From: Polytrichum commune
Taxonomy: Eukaryota > Streptophyta > Polytrichopsida > Polytrichales > Polytrichaceae
Assembly (NCBI GenBank): GCA_950295325.1
Contig: OX485805.1
Coordinates: 18,835,501 to 18,899,500, forward strand
Length of the DNA: 64,000 bases
Reading direction: 5' to 3'
Shown here: positions 1-11,959 of the stretch, piece after piece
How positions within the stretch are numbered: position 1 is the stretch's first letter
Layout of the letters: every line of letters starts with the position of its first letter
Position numbers and translations under genes: made by a program
The notes under the pieces: model-generated
What the model was told of the DNA's origin: nothing
The model's input: the letters and a program-made list of their open reading frames with translations, nothing else
Database searches by the model: none

Positions 1-599
1 ATTTCTTAATCACAAGGAGATCAAGGAAGGTCCGATATTCTATCATGTTCAGGCTACTGCTTCATTGTAGATTTTCTAATGCAATACTAGTTCCATTGTG
101 TGACCGTGTGATGGTAGAAAATAGAGAACAAGAAAGAAAAAAGAAAAAAGAAAACTAAAAACTAAAAAACTAACCAAATTATTCCCACATACCTTACACA
201 AAAACTTTGTCTAGGGTTTGTGGCTATTATTCGATGTTTTTTCTTGATCGGACACCCATATTTTGTTGGTGTGTGGTCAAGTGACAATCAAAGAACAAAC
301 ATGATAGATATGGCATGATTTAAAATTTTGGACTAAGTCTTCAAACTTTATTAACTTCTCCATCCTCAAAAGTGAATATAATTGGGAGGACCTATGCAAT
401 TTAGTTAAGGGAATATCGAACATACACTTTCAAAAACCATAACTATAGAAGCAAAGGTATGTGTTTAGTATGATGTTTGGTAATGCTTCATCATAAATTT
501 GCTAATGCAACAAGAGTTTCGTTGTGTAAGTCCAATCCATAGAAGTTGGAGAACCTGAATAAATAAAACCAAACAACACCCACATACCCTACAATGTAG

Positions 600-1240
600 A
601 CGCGTGTTATTCGATTACCTTTTTTTCTCTCTACACCTACTTCTCGTAGTATACATAACATGCAATCATTGCAAGATGATTAGGAAACCCAAATCATGCA
701 TGTAGCCATGTGCCTCATAACCTTCATAGCTCATACGACCGTCCATTGTCAATGCAAAGATTCTCATTAAGTGGTCATACAATTCCCCCCCCCCCCCCCT
801 CCCCACATCATGTTGACTGATTGGGTCCAAAAAGGTTTAGCTTTTCTTCAACACGTAGTCTAGTCTCTTTCCAGCACATGTCTATTCAGTGTCCATTCTT
901 AGATCCACAACCCAAATCATGCCCATAGCCATTTGCCTCATAACCTTCATAGCTCATACGACCATCCATTGTCAATACGAAGATTCTCACTAAGTGGTCA
1001 TATACCCCCCCCCCCCCTCCAATATCATGTTGACTAATTGGGTCTAGAAAGGTTTAGCTTATTCTTCAACACGTAGTCTAGTCTCTTTCCAACACATGTC
1101 TTTTCAATGTCCATTCTTAGATCCACAACTAACCACATACCACTCAAATATAGGTGTCCGTATTCTTGCTACGTTGGAATAAAGTATGTCTACGTTATTG
1201 AGAACGTGAGAAATGAGGTAATAGTCTATGCACAAAGGAG
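600..1240 (+). repeat. family Y repeat with internal tandem duplication
   Basis: Interspersed family whose 3' part reads CCACTCAAATATAGGTGTCC and TACGTTGGAATAAAG. Within it a block of about 220 bp is tandemly duplicated (about 684-907 and 908-1126). Both units contain CATAACCTTCATAGCTCATA, a C-tract, CATCATGTTGACT-type sequence and AACACGTAGTCTAGTCTCTT. Related 5' pieces (TGCTAATGCAACAAGAG) appear at about 43-105 and 462-528. Family class unknown. Short frames here are incidental. Confidence 0.65.
784..1018. repeat. long homopolymer C-tracts inside family Y
   Basis: Runs of about 15 C at 784 and 13 C at 1006, at the same position in both duplicated units. Comparable C or G tracts occur at 2705, 9871, 17163, 17379, 32884, 39968, 56708 and 57186. 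Exact lengths may be affected by sequencing. Confidence 0.7.
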
Positions 1241-1302
1241 AATGGCGGTCAAGGGAATAGGTAGGCAACTCATGGTCAATGAACGGAGGCGAATAGCAAA
1301 TG

Positions 1303-1463
1303 CACCCATTGAATTTGAGAAACAACCAGTTGAAGTCCAAGACTTTGGTAAAATTGCCGATCATTTTAGAGGAATCAATAGAACATACCCACATTTTATC
1401 AAGAACGACCAAATGATGTCAACTTACAACCGGTTGGACTTGGATACACTAGGATCTGGACCG
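1303..1463 (+). repeat. family X repeat, copy 1 (partial)
   Basis: Matches the family core: GAATTTGAGAAACAACCAGT, GAAGTCCAAGACTTTGG, GATCATTTTAGAGGAATC and CCGGTTGGACTTGGA, ending near AGGATCTGGACCG. The 5' block is missing; sequence upstream belongs to family Y. The class of family X is unknown: no inverted ends, tail or coding potential were seen. Confidence 0.65.
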
Positions 1464-1724
1464 ATTATTTTTTAATTTTTTGAACACATGGTGCGCTTGA
1501 CCACTTGGCTAGCTTTTTCATCAAGTAAAGAGACAATTTCACAGCCGAGAATTGAACCGCCAACCATCTGTTCAGATGTGGGTACCTCTCCACTATCTTT
1601 TGGTAGTTTAGGGTCATCTTGGACCAATCTAGACAAGTTACGTCCAAAATGTTCCCAGACACTCTGATGGTGGCAAAATGAGAATCCGAGTGCTATTTTA
1701 GAGAAGGGTGGCCGGTGACCGTTA

Positions 1725-2091
1725 GGGTAAATATGATACTTAATGTCACACGGTATTTAATGTCACTATGGCAAATTTTGGATGACACTTCTTATGAATA
1801 AGTGAACAAATATTGTCATGGATGAAGGATGAGTTCATCCATTGGCCAAACCCCTACCTTCTCTTGTGATGAAATATTGTCACGAATGATTGAAAGTTGG
1901 ATGAAAAATCACTTGGTAAGTGACGGTAATTGCAACTCTGTAAAATGCATAATCTCCCAAATTTTTTTTACAAGGAACGACAAATAGTGTTGGGATAACG
2001 TTTAGTGTTGGCGACAAACACTATACTGCAGTTTACAATTAGCATTGAGCAAGACAATTAGAAACGGTGACACTAAGTACCATATTTAGTG
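1725..2091. mobile_element. CACTA-ended MITE (family C1), opposite orientation, inside family X
   Basis: Reverse-oriented relative to the copies at 3591 and 50008: GGATGAGTTCATCCATTGGC, ATTGTCACGAATGATTGAAA and CCATATTTAGTG are complements of their blocks. It sits inside a copy of repeat family X, with left flank GGGTGGCCGG and right flank GTTACCGATGAGCTGG. Left border approximate. Confidence 0.65.
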
Positions 2092-2264
2092 TCGTTACCG
2101 ATGAGCTGGTTGGGTTTGAGCAATATCCGGTTGAAGTTCAAGACTTTGGGAAAACTACCAATCATCTCTGAAGAATTTGTAGAATATACTTAGTACTTTA
2201 ATGAAGAAAAAAACACTGAGAGACGTCAACAATGAACCAATTGGACTTGGGAAACACGAGGATA
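2092..2264 (+). repeat. family X repeat, copy 2 (5' part displaced by a MITE)
   Basis: GTTACCGATGAGCTGGTTGG, CCGGTTGAAGTTCAAGACTT and CCAATTGGACTTGGGAAACA follow directly after the CACTA-ended MITE at 1725-2091. The missing 5' block (GGGTGGCCGGTG) lies on its other side near 1706. Confidence 0.6.
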
Positions 2265-2416
2265 TGCCCTAAATCTCCTCGAGCACCGGTAGAGGTCAAA
2301 CTACAAAGCGCACTAACAACCCATAAGATGATTGTGGCTTTTGAAGAGATCACAAGACCGGAAGTAGATGTTGTGGAATATTCTTCGCCGGCGACAAAAT
2401 CCTCAAAGGCATATTA

Positions 2417-2702
2417 CTTCCTCCGTCCCAAAATGATTGTCCTACCCTCCGGAGTTTACTGTCCCAAAATGATTGTCCGAGATTGAGTGTGTTTATTGGA
2501 TTTTGTTGGTGTAGGAAATTTTTTGGCAACATTTTCTACATCCACAAAACCAGTAAATATTTGATCCCGGACAATCATTTTGGGACATAAGACTCCAGGG
2601 GGCAAGACAATCATTTTGGGACATAAGACTCCAAGGGACAAAACAATCATTTTGGGACATAAGACTCCAGGGGGTAGGACAATCGTTTTGGGACAGAGGG
2701 AG
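2417..2702. mobile_element. Stowaway-type MITE with internal subterminal repeats
   Basis: Ends CTTCCTCCGTCCCAAAATGA and the complement of CTCCCTCTGTCCCAAAACGA, flanked by TA at 2415-2416 and 2703-2704. These are the hallmark termini and target duplication of Stowaway (Tc1/mariner) MITEs. The right half contains about three 34-bp tandem copies of the subterminal unit (ACAATCATTTTGGGACATAA), and the left half a second inverted copy. A terminal-unit expansion therefore seems to have occurred. Confidence 0.85.
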
Positions 2703-2896
2703 TACCCCCCCCCCCCCTTGAACCTACAATATTCCACTTGTAGTGGCGGTCAAGCAACAACAACCTTTTCATGCTAATTTCATGCACCTACTACCAAGGG
2801 TGGGTTTACAACTAGAGGTCCGATTCTGTGAAGCTTGGGGTCCAAAAAACTCCTTGATGAACCTTGTTTTTTCCGACTCGTCAAGATGGGACCTAA

Positions 2897-3243
2897 GGGC
2901 CTCGTCACACATGAGCCAAGGGCCATGACCATGTAATTGTGAGGGCCCTTGACTCTCATCCAAAGGATGTACCGACTGTTTAATTGACATGGTTTGTTAG
3001 GATTTGAGTCCAGCTTGCCTCTTGGAGGTGGGCTCGACGCAAATTCCGGCATAGCATGAAATGTTTGTTGTAGTTTGATTGTAGGAATCCATGTAGACTT
3101 TTCATTCGTGATAATTTCTTTGGGACCCTTAGGCCTTCACCTTCTAGTGTGAAGTGAACTTGGACATTCTCGACCTTTTCAACCAATGGGAGATCTTGGA
3201 ATGCAATGGTTGTGGCCATGGAGTTTGATGTGTGAACTGCCCC
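2897..3243. mobile_element. Harbinger-like MITE, family H1, short form
   Basis: Starts GGGCCTCGTCACACATGAGC after TAA and ends GTGTGAACTGCCCC before TGA. Inside are CTCTTGGAGGTGGGCTCGAC, CATGTAGACTTTTCATTC and TCTAGTGTGAAGTGAACTTG, shared with 13064-13669 and 58675-59037. Three-base TNA duplications and GGGCCAC ends point to PIF/Harbinger. Several antisense frames here are chance. Confidence 0.7.
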
Positions 3244-3246
3244 TGA

Positions 3247-3480
3247 AGGTGGACGTGCCTAAATCTAACATAGCAATAATTTGAACACCAATATTTGAGT
3301 TATATGTGGTCAGGTGTGGATCTAAGAGTGGACATCAAAAAAGTACATTTAAAAAAACAAATCCATCCATGTGCTCAAAATATGGCAGCCATTCCAAGCT
3401 CAATAATCAACATGATTGGGGGTGGGGGGGCCATATGACCACTTATTGAGCTGGAGGTTCTTCACTTGGACAATGAATAA
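3247..3480 (-). repeat. family Y repeat, minus-strand copy
   Basis: Complement of the family end: GACGTGCCTAAATCTAACAT, ACCAATATTTGAGTTATATG, GGTGTGGATCTAAGAGTGGA, then a G-tract near 3419-3429 where plus-strand copies have a C-tract. It lies between the H1 MITE at 2897 and the C1 MITE at 3591. Confidence 0.6.
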
Positions 3481-3590
3481 ACCTTTCATATGGGCTATGA
3501 AAATGCCCACATCAGTGTAGATTGAAGATTGGTCAAACTCTCAATAGTTTGATATTTTGGTGAAAAAGCTTGTTAGCTCCAAAATAAGTA

Positions 3591-3957
3591 CACTAAAAAA
3601 TGATATTTAGTTTCACCAACCCTAACTGTCTTGCTCAATACTAATCGTAAACCACGGAGTAGCATCACCGACACAAAATGTTAATCCAACATAATTTGTC
3701 ATTCCTTGTATAAAAAAACCGGGGGATTGTAGAACTACAAGTGTTGCAATTACCGTCACTTACCAAGTGGTTTTCTATCCAAATTTCAATCATCCATGAC
3801 AACATTTCATCACAAGTTGCCGATAAGAGAAGGTAGGGTTTTGGCCAACGGATGAACTCATCCATCACAACACTTGTTCATTTATTCATACGAAGTGTCA
3901 TCCAAAACGTCACCATAGCGACATAAAATACCATGCGACACTAAATACCATATTATC
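3591..3957. mobile_element. CACTA-ended MITE (family C1)
   Basis: Starts CACTAAAAAATGATATTTAG after TA, and its body is collinear with 50008-50380. The right end is degenerate (TAAATACCATATTATC), so the border is approximate. Carries the uninterrupted CAATACTAATCGTAAACCAC site into which the Stowaway element of the 45.9-kb copy was inserted. Non-coding. Confidence 0.7.
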
Positions 3958-3999
3958 AAAACCCACCCCCCAAAACTATAAGTTTAAGCTCTCAACTTG

Positions 4000-5290
4000 A
4001 GAATCTAGCGTAAAGGGGCTTACCTTGACGATCACATGATGAAACCCAAAAATACAAGTACTCATTCGGGCACAATATCATATCATGTCGTCAACCTTGT
4101 TTCATGTGGGAGTTTGTTTGTGGACCCATGACGATTCGAGTGGCCAAATCGCTCCGTCTTTCCAACATCTTTTTGGCATTTTTCTCGTGCCAAGAATTCT
4201 TCAAGTCAATTCAATGCCTCTCTTTCTTGAACAAGTGCAAAGAAGCCACCGCCTCCCGAATGAGTCCCGAGGTCCGTCAAATGGGAGGGCGGCTTGGCTA
4301 GGCTAGGTTAGGCTAGGCTAGGGACACCGTAGCAAATCAAAAGAAAAGGGAATATGAGTCCAAAGCATGAGTCCCGACCATGCAATTCTTTAACATTTCC
4401 AACCATGATGTCTCAAGCCGAGTGGTTTAGGCATCCACTACAAGAGTCGAGAAACCAACAAACTATGGAATATAATAAGTCATGGGTCTTTACTACGACT
4501 CACCTTCGATGCATGACTATGTTGTAACAAACTATTGACCTCTCAAGGCCGAGGTAGGTGTTTTTTTTGTCCAAGCTGCTCGACAATATCACGTACACAT
4601 TACATTATATATATATATATGTATATGTATATTGTTCGATTTAAGATACACAGGCATCGGAGACTTTGTGTGCCCCATCCTAACTCTACAAAGTTTTCAA
4701 TTGTACAGTTGGATTAACTATAAACGTGTCAGTTTTCTTCCGTGAACGACTGAACATGAACGAAATGTTGTAGAACAATTTTTTCTTAATCTTTAAGGGT
4801 CGAAGTGCTAGTTAATGGTAAAAACCAATTCTTTTCAAAAGTTTGAGCATGTGCATGTGATGCTATTATAGAAACTTCTGAAAGATTTCTCACTAGCAAT
4901 CAAGATGGGATTCCCACACACCATTCAAATCCGTATGATAGCGTTCAATGTTTCGGGTGGGTGTTGGTTTTAGGCACCACCCACCTCACGTGCAAGTCCC
5001 AATTGACAACCATCTTATAGTTACGATGGCAAGAAACAACCAATCTCACGAGAGAAACAAGTAAATACATTCGGTGTTCAACGTCGCCTATTAGTTGGAG
5101 GTATGCAATGCTATATGTACATGAGTTAGCTTTGTACTCGTGAGACAAGTATTTACCAAGCAAAGCTCAACTTGTTCCCTACAACAAATAAACAACTCGT
5201 TTGTACTTCTTTGTTTGCAAACGCTTGGAATCGATAATTTCAAAGTCTCGGATTCCACGTAACTCCCGCTAGCTAGACCGGTATTACCCT
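4000..5290. other. no recognisable gene
   Basis: Mixed-composition DNA with short frames of 60-79 codons on both strands that resemble nothing known. Includes the GGCTA repeat (about 4292) and the TA run (about 4604). CCGAGTGGTTTAGGC at about 4419 resembles a tRNA D-arm, but no cloverleaf follows. Confidence 0.5.
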
Positions 5291-5670
5291 AGGCGACACT
5301 CCCGGTCTAAATACCTAAAACAATACTAAGTACCTACCTACTCCACAACATAACATAACATACCATAACATACCATAGCATAGGGGGTACATATTGGAGG
5401 TTCTTCTTCTTAGGACGATGGGCCAACAAACCAAGACCACCGCCGACAAGAAATTCCCTTGGGAACCGTGTGCGCTTTGTTTTGCATTGTTCTTGAGCGT
5501 TGTGAGCATCCGGGCTTTGACACATTCATCACGGTCAATTCCCAATTTCCCAAATAAGGCCGGCAGCTAATTAGTATCGTGTTGTCAAACAAGCATAATA
5601 ATTGATCACATATTTTGACTTCCCTTTTCCGACACCAAGGATGCATGACCACGTACACCTATGATGTGAG

Positions 5671-5870
5671 GGCGGGCATGCCCGAATCCAACATAGTGAT
5701 AATACGGACACCTATATTTGAGTGATATGTGGTTGGGTGTGGGCCTAAGAACAAGCACCAGGAGGGACATGTGTGTAGAACAGATTGGACCACATGCTCA
5801 AGATGTGGTAATCATTTGAGGCGCAGTGTTCAACATAGTTAAAGGGAACGGTTGCTCAACGTCTTGCTAA
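5671..5870 (-). repeat. family Y repeat, minus-strand copy (partial)
   Basis: GGGCATGCCCGAATCCAACA, CGGACACCTATATTTGAGTG and ATGTGGTTGGGTGTGGGCCT match the complement of the family end. The poly-C region and 5' part are not recognisable. The nearby 5290-5665 stretch holds only chance frames. Confidence 0.5.
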
Positions 5871-5879
5871 TTCAATGTA

Positions 5880-7170
5880 AAACAACCAGACTAAGTCCAA
5901 GTCCAAAATATGAACATGTTGGATTCTATCATGAGGTCCTACGTTAAGATTGTATGGTAAGACACTTTGATATATTGTGCCTTGTTGATTATGATAGTAT
6001 CATAGCAATTGTTTTGATTGTGTTTTCATGATTCACCATTTATTCATATACATTAACATCAAAATTTAGATATTTGTTATTTTCCATCATATTCTAGTAG
6101 CCTAACATTCAAGTACTCACTACAAGTCCACATATCTCCCATGAAATTGTGGTATATCTAAAGTGTATTGACAAATCCGCCCATACAATTGAAGCAACCA
6201 AAAAGTCGAGATTTTGAAAATATGTTTGCATTTACTTAAACACATCATATGTTTCTTTTGTGAGGGATGTTGGTTGCTTTGTAACACTGGCTAGCCATTC
6301 CTTGTAAAAGTGAGAAATGAGAACCTGAGGTTGTATTTAGTGTTGCATCCTATATGATCACTTCATGAGAACAATCGTCTTCGATTTCATAACACATAAC
6401 GTATTCACAAGACCTCCAACATCATTGGATGTTGGAGGCAAATGCTTGTGGACGCGATTTGGGCTTGCTAATTGTCTCGCACTAATCACATGTTTCATAT
6501 CCTACAAGAAATAAACACATAGAGAAAGAAAAGGAAAAAAACAAAACTGACCCGAATAACACACGGCCTACCATTCTACTACTTAAGGCTGAGTACCTAC
6601 ATCAAAAGAGAGCCATTTTATTGCAAGGCAGACAATAAACCCTACCGCATATGCATCAAGGGGACTCTTGAACAGAAGAGGGCCAATAACCTCACGTCCA
6701 ACGTGGGGTGATAACACCGATGTTATTAGTGTAGTTGTTTCGTTTAGCTCAAACACTCACACTTATCGGCTTTCTCCACGTGGCGCCAAGCGAATCGTTG
6801 CTTTCTCTTGCATACCTTCTTTTCGATTTGGGGCCTTCCCTTCTAGAATATTCCACCAACAAATGGGACTCAACTAGGGTAGCGAGCGAGTGATCCTAAG
6901 GCCATTCCGAAGCTTGCGTCACATATTTGGGGCACATATATATAACACATATATAACAAATCGTGTGTTGTTTTATTTGTTCATTTGTTTGTTTGTTTGT
7001 TAAATTATACGGCGTGTTGTGTGGCTGCCCGATATGATACCCACCTTATTGGCCACCATGCATGTGGCCATCCAAAATTCATGCAAAGCCACAGCCTCTC
7101 CTTTTCACATCAATAAGTTAAGGGTTGGTGGCCTTACATTCTATTATAGACTTTAATGGATCAATGAAGA
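5880..7170. other. no recognisable gene
   Basis: AT-rich sequence; the only frame of note (6668, 69 codons) has no familiar features. A TTTG microsatellite lies at about 6975-7000. Nothing else supported. Confidence 0.5.
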
Positions 7171-7176
7171 GGAGGG

Positions 7177-7350
7177 GGGAGAGCTGGCCCTGCTAGTTAG
7201 GTTATTAGTCACACATGAACCGGTTGCACTTGAGAAATGACTCGCTCAAGTTCAAGGCTTCCGGGAAAATTACCTAATGTTTTTGGGGGAATATGTGGAA
7301 TATACCTCGGATTTAGTAAAGAAAACACCAAAGATCGGATCGTGCAAAAA
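7177..7350 (+). repeat. family X repeat, copy 3
   Basis: GGGGAGAGCTGGCCCTGCTA, ATGAACCGGTTGCACTTGAG, GTTCAAGGCTTCCGGGAAAA and GGAATATACCTCGGATTTAG. An extra dozen bases follow CTAGTTA. No MITE at the usual site. Confidence 0.6.
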
Positions 7351-8440
7351 TCTCTCCAAACATTGGAATGGTTATTGAGTGTGTCGTCATGGTTTCAATA
7401 GCAATATTCAAATTCATAACAGTGTTACGTGGGACTGACAATATTGAGAGGGTTTACATGATTGTTTGAGCACTAACTGTCTGACAGATTCATGGCCCCA
7501 TGGTTGCATCGACCTTCAATTGAGTGATGTTATGTTCCAATGGATTTGGGATTTCGTATCACCCTTGATGTGGAGGGCATTTGAGGCCCATGTCACCAAC
7601 ATTTCTTTTGATCAGCCGCGTATATGTAGAATTCAACTTCATAACGAAAGTGTGGGAGGAGACACATGTTGATTCCAACATAAATTGAGAAGAATCAACA
7701 GTTGCAAAGATGATGTTTTCAAGTTGGGGCCAAAATGAGTTGTTTTTATTATTATTCTTAATTTTGAATGACGGGATATGATGTGAACCCTATGTAAAAA
7801 TAGACACGCGTGTGCAAATTGAAACACATCATGGGCAACCGACTACAAGCAAGAACGCATGCTTCCTCTGCTCAAGTCTTAGTGACTTTTTTATAAGTAT
7901 CAAACTCACTTAAGAACATCATTCTCCTTTGAGTCAAATCAAAGCAAAACATATTGCAACTTGAATCTACCTATTCTTGAAATATACAAGAGTCGACATG
8001 ATGAATGGAAGGCCATGACGATGATGTAAGGTGGTGGTCTAAAATACTCTCATGCCAAGAGATGACCCCTCGCATCACTTGGACCGTCAAAGCTTCGAGA
8101 AAGAGCTAATCTTCTCTTTGACTAGCCAAATCACAATTTAATGACCACCCACAACAACGATCACTCCTCTTTATTGAAATTTACTCACCTAATGGTTAGC
8201 AAGTGTATCTTTTGAAGGTTTAATATAAGGACCAAACATAACAAGGGGATAAAAGTAGCGATACAAACACAATCAGTCTAACATTCATCAATGAGAAAAG
8301 CTACTTTGTTCAGGAAGAATTTAATAGTGTATTTGGAAGGAATGAAAATTTTTACATGGTCATGTCTCCACCTCTACTTGTTGTGGGGAGGCTTATTGGG
8401 CCATTGAAATATATATGGACTCAAACCTTCTACGACTCTA

Positions 8441-9456
8441 CAGTCTAACCTTGACAATGTCACCCTTGTTAATAGAACACCTTGACATTGTCACCTAAAA
8501 GTTTGAAACCGATTTTCATAGTGTAAAACTCCCTCGTTATTATCCCTATCACCCTTGGTAATGTCACTATTTTTTTCCAAAATCCGTAGTGTAAATGTGA
8601 TAATACCAAGTATGGATGGATTGTATGTGATGGTTGGATGGCATGAATTAGATGATCAAACCATTAGAAATTGTTGGAGAAAGTCCGCCATATTGCCTAC
8701 ATAGTGGAATGCAGATATCAACAATTTTGATGAACATATGAAGTCCAAAATGGAGGAAACAACTTTGGAATTGGGCAATCTCATCGCCGCATTGAATTTG
8801 GGTTTGGATGTCGAAGGCAAGCATGTAGAAAAGCTTTGTCCTTTGGAGTACATAAACATGGAAGGTGCAGATGATTTTGAGGTGAAATATTCTACTGAGG
8901 AGCTTGTGCAATTAGTGCAAGATGGCGAACAAGTTCTTGATTCCATGGAAGTAGACCCATTGATTGTTGATAGCAGTGATGATGAGTCTAAAGTAGTGAA
9001 GCTAAGCGATGCACAAAAATATGCTAAAGATGTTTTGAATTTTATGGCTAGCCAAGGTTCTCATATTTTCAACACGCTGGAGTTGTTAGGAATGGAAAAA
9101 ATCCATGACAAACTCATTAGAATTGGTGTTGCATATTTAACATCAACAACACAATGTGACATTAGAAGCTTCTTTGTCTCTAGTGAGAGGTCTTTACCTG
9201 ATCTCAATGACACATTATGATGTGCTCTTGTTGTTATTCACAATTTTAAATTAGATTTTACATTCAAAAACATTGAAGTCTCGTATTTGTTATTTTCTTT
9301 TTTACATTGTAATTTTATTTTGATTTTCTACCTATTTTTTGATAATACCACATTATGCACAAATCTTCAAAATGTGACATTATCAAATATGTCACACCTT
9401 GTTTATATCACTCTTTTTGGTGAAACGGATGGTGTGACATTATCAAGGTTAGACTG
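8441..9456 (+). mobile_element. pogo/Tigger-like DNA transposon, internally deleted
   Basis: Inverted ends starting CAGTCTAACCTTGA at 8441 and its complement ending at 9456, flanked by TA (8439-8440 and 9457-9458), the Tc1/mariner-pogo target duplication. Near-terminal AATGTCAC motifs recur in both orientations. It carries a 160-codon frame (8738-9220) whose end resembles the C-terminal tail of Tigger/CENP-B-type transposases: KLSDAQKYAKDVLNFMASQ and a final Q-x-DIRSFF. At 1.0 kb it lacks room for the DNA-binding and DDE domains, so it is a non-autonomous derivative. Confidence 0.75.
8738..9220 (+). pseudogene. C-terminal remnant of a pogo/Tigger-like transposase
   Basis: A 160-codon frame inside the TA-flanked element. 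It is acidic in the middle (DSSDDESK), followed by a helical segment KLSDAQKYAKDVLNFMASQ and a Q-x-x-IRSFF-like ending. This order, an alanine/leucine-rich helix then a Q...I..FF motif, is typical of Tigger and jerky-type transposase tails. The HTH and DDE catalytic regions are absent. A shorter homologous stretch (KLSDAKRHASSW) occurs near 29630, which supports a repeat origin. It may still be translated, but catalysis is impossible. Confidence 0.6.
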
Positions 9457-10228
9457 TATAATAATTGCAGGAGGTCTTTAAATTTCTTTATGAACCAACC
9501 TTAAAGAGAGAGAGAGTAGATTGAGGTCATTGATTGATGTCATGCAAGCAATCAAAAAAACAAACAATTATTGCTTTGTAGCTTGTCAATAGATTGCATG
9601 AAACACCTTTAACAAGGGTATGTTTACATTAGTGACCACAGACCATGACTACCACTTTCTAAATTTATCTCATTGGTTGATGAACGAGTGGCGGTCCCAC
9701 TTTGATTTACACAAGGCGACCTAAAATTAGAGTGACTATGTCAGAAGATGGATGAGACAACGACATAGAATCCTACATGTCTATAAGTGGACAATGTTTG
9801 GTGATCACTTGGGTTTTTAAGCTAGAAGCCTAAATAGATTGCCTCATCAAAATATGGAGGTGATCATGTCCGGGGGGGGGGGGGGGTTTCAACAATATGT
9901 TTTTACTTGAAAGCATAAAAAACACTACCACATCATGGTCTAAAAGTTTGTTGTACACTATGTCCCATCATTAAGGCTTTTATAAAACGGTTTCAGATTT
10001 CTTAGGGTCATGGCTTGAGATCACCAACTGTGACCACAAGAAGTCCTAAGATCATTTTCCTCTCACGGCCCTTGATCGCATGTGTAAAACAAACCTAACC
10101 ATTCTAAATTAATGCGGCGTTGAAATTGATGTGATATGTCAATTACAATGACCACAAACAATGTCATTTGTACCAATTACTTCAAATTTTGTGACTTGAA
10201 AACATGACAAACTCCATTAACTTATGGC

Positions 10229-11335
10229 TTGTGGCCCATGGGAGCGTCACATTTATTTAATATGGTGGTTGCCATTCTTCTCTATGTTGACGATGTTGTT
10301 TTGCTCTCTAACTTAGGATTAGGCTTATATAGACTTTTAAGCAGATTATATGAGTTTTGCACTTCTTCTAGTCTTGTTGTCAATTTATCTAAGACCGAGA
10401 TCATGATCTTTACCCGCAACAAAAGGACATTAAACCAAGAACACGTCAGGGAAAGAAGCAGTAGTTGGAGTCACATGTTGGGAACTCAAATCACATCTAT
10501 TCAAGGTTTTGGTGCTCCCAACTTTCACATATGACACTAAAATTTGGGGTCAACTTGAAAACCCCTCATTGGAGGGTTTCCGAGAATCACATGAAGATAC
10601 ATATGATGTCCCACGTAAAGTGCATTCTTCAACTACCTATCACATTCTATTGGCCGAACTTGGAGAATGTCCCCTGGAATTATATCCTCTTAAGCTTACT
10701 ACGAGCTTCCAACAACGGCTTGCCCACCTACCATCCTCCTTGGTTAGTTAGTCAAGAAACATCATTCTCCCAACACCTTGCTGAACAAGAGGCTAACACT
10801 TGGCACAAGTTAATAACCATGTGAAAGGCATTAGGGGGTCTATGTCATTGGGAAACCCATGCCAACCCAACATGAAAAATAGCTCATGATGATATCAAGG
10901 AGGCTTTTCTTGCTAAAGAGTGGAGCTCTCTTTTCATCTCTCAACAAAGAAACTTGGTTACCTCCACCTAAGGATTTTCTCAAATACGAATGTGAATTGT
11001 ACTTGAAGCAACCATCGACATCACCACAATGCAAGATCATTGCTGCTTACCACACATTGAAGCATAGACTTGCCATCGAAACTGGACGGTCATCAACTAT
11101 CCTTGACTCTAGAGATAATAGATTATGCCACTTTTGCTCTTATGATGTAGTTGAAATTGAGGCACACGTTGGATTGGAGTAAGATCAAAGTGTCCCTTAT
11201 ATAACTCCATTAGAGAAGTTTCAAGCACTTTTTCCAGAAGATAGTACTAGGGAGTCTCCAGTCTTTCTTTCAATTGGACCATCAAGTTGAAATTAGCCTC
11301 TATCTCACGGAGGCTACCGCATTACGTCACTCTTG
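10229..11335 (+). pseudogene. L1-like LINE, 3' remnant (reverse transcriptase to C-terminal zinc knuckle)
   Basis: The first frame reads ILLYVDDVVLLSN and then SSSLVVNLSKTEIMIF, the catalytic YxDD box and following block of non-LTR reverse transcriptases. Here YVDD replaces the usual plant YADD. Further pieces in shifting frames give TSFQQRLAHLPSS, LKHRLAIETGR and LCHFCSYDVVEIEAH, then CPLYNSIRE near 11190 and LYLTEATALRH near 11300. These are consistent with the CCHC-bearing C-terminus of plant L1 ORF2. The 5' half, including the endonuclease, is absent. At least two frame changes separate the pieces. No poly-A tail is obvious before the next repeat at 11391. Confidence 0.75.
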
Positions 11336-11390
11336 AAAATCAGGAGGTTTGACACCATCTTGATGTACTTTTAGTCCCATAAGCCTTTCA

Positions 11391-11593
11391 GGGCTGGTTT
11401 ACACCTTGGACCATGAAGTCGGATCATCGAAGATAACCCTTTTCCATGACTTGATGGTCCAACGTCCGTGGTCCAATCTCTTTAAAAAAAATTGTATTTA
11501 CAAAGCCTTTGGGCCCCTCACTAGGTGTAAACCAAATGTGCACCGAAAAATGAATGTGCTGATTTGAAAAATGTTTTCAAAAAGGATAGTTTT

Positions 11594-11625
<32 letters not shown>

Positions 11626-11950
11626 TTTGACCATTCTTTTGTCTTCACTTGTCTTCATCTTCGCTTCCCCAAAAAATCTCATTAAACATCTATTATACCA
11701 AAATTTCTTTGCCATGGGCCTTTGCCTTTTGTCTACCAGAGCACCTCTTTTGCCTCTCCCATCACAAAACCCGTTGAACCATGTCAGTAGACAACATAGG
11801 CCTTAAAACACGTCTTTTGGGGACCTCGAACTCCATGGTCACTCTGACGTCCTTGGTGTAAACCGAAGTGGTCCCGGGACGAGTTCAACAACCAATCACA
11901 AATTTTACAGGGCCTTGGGACGACTTCATGGTCCATGGTGTAACCAACCC
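11391..11950. mobile_element. MITE-like element with inverted ends
   Basis: Left end GGGCTGGTTTACACC with GGACCATGAAGTCG, and right end the complement (CGACTTCATGGTCC, GGTGTAACCAACCC). This gives about 35-bp imperfect inverted repeats around a 560-bp body. TGTAAACC motifs recur inside. A GAAA microsatellite lies at about 11596-11625. No clean target duplication was found. GGG-type ends suggest a Harbinger-like origin, unproven. Short frames within it look incidental. Confidence 0.5.
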
Positions 11951-11959
11951 CCCAACTTT

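Noticed and set aside
1107-1475. 122-codon frame
   Set aside because: Spans the junction of repeat families Y and X; the same sequence in other copies is not open.
4411-4460. tRNA-like GCCGAGTGGTTTAGGC stretch
   Set aside because: No acceptor stem, anticodon arm or T-loop GGTTCGA could be placed around it.
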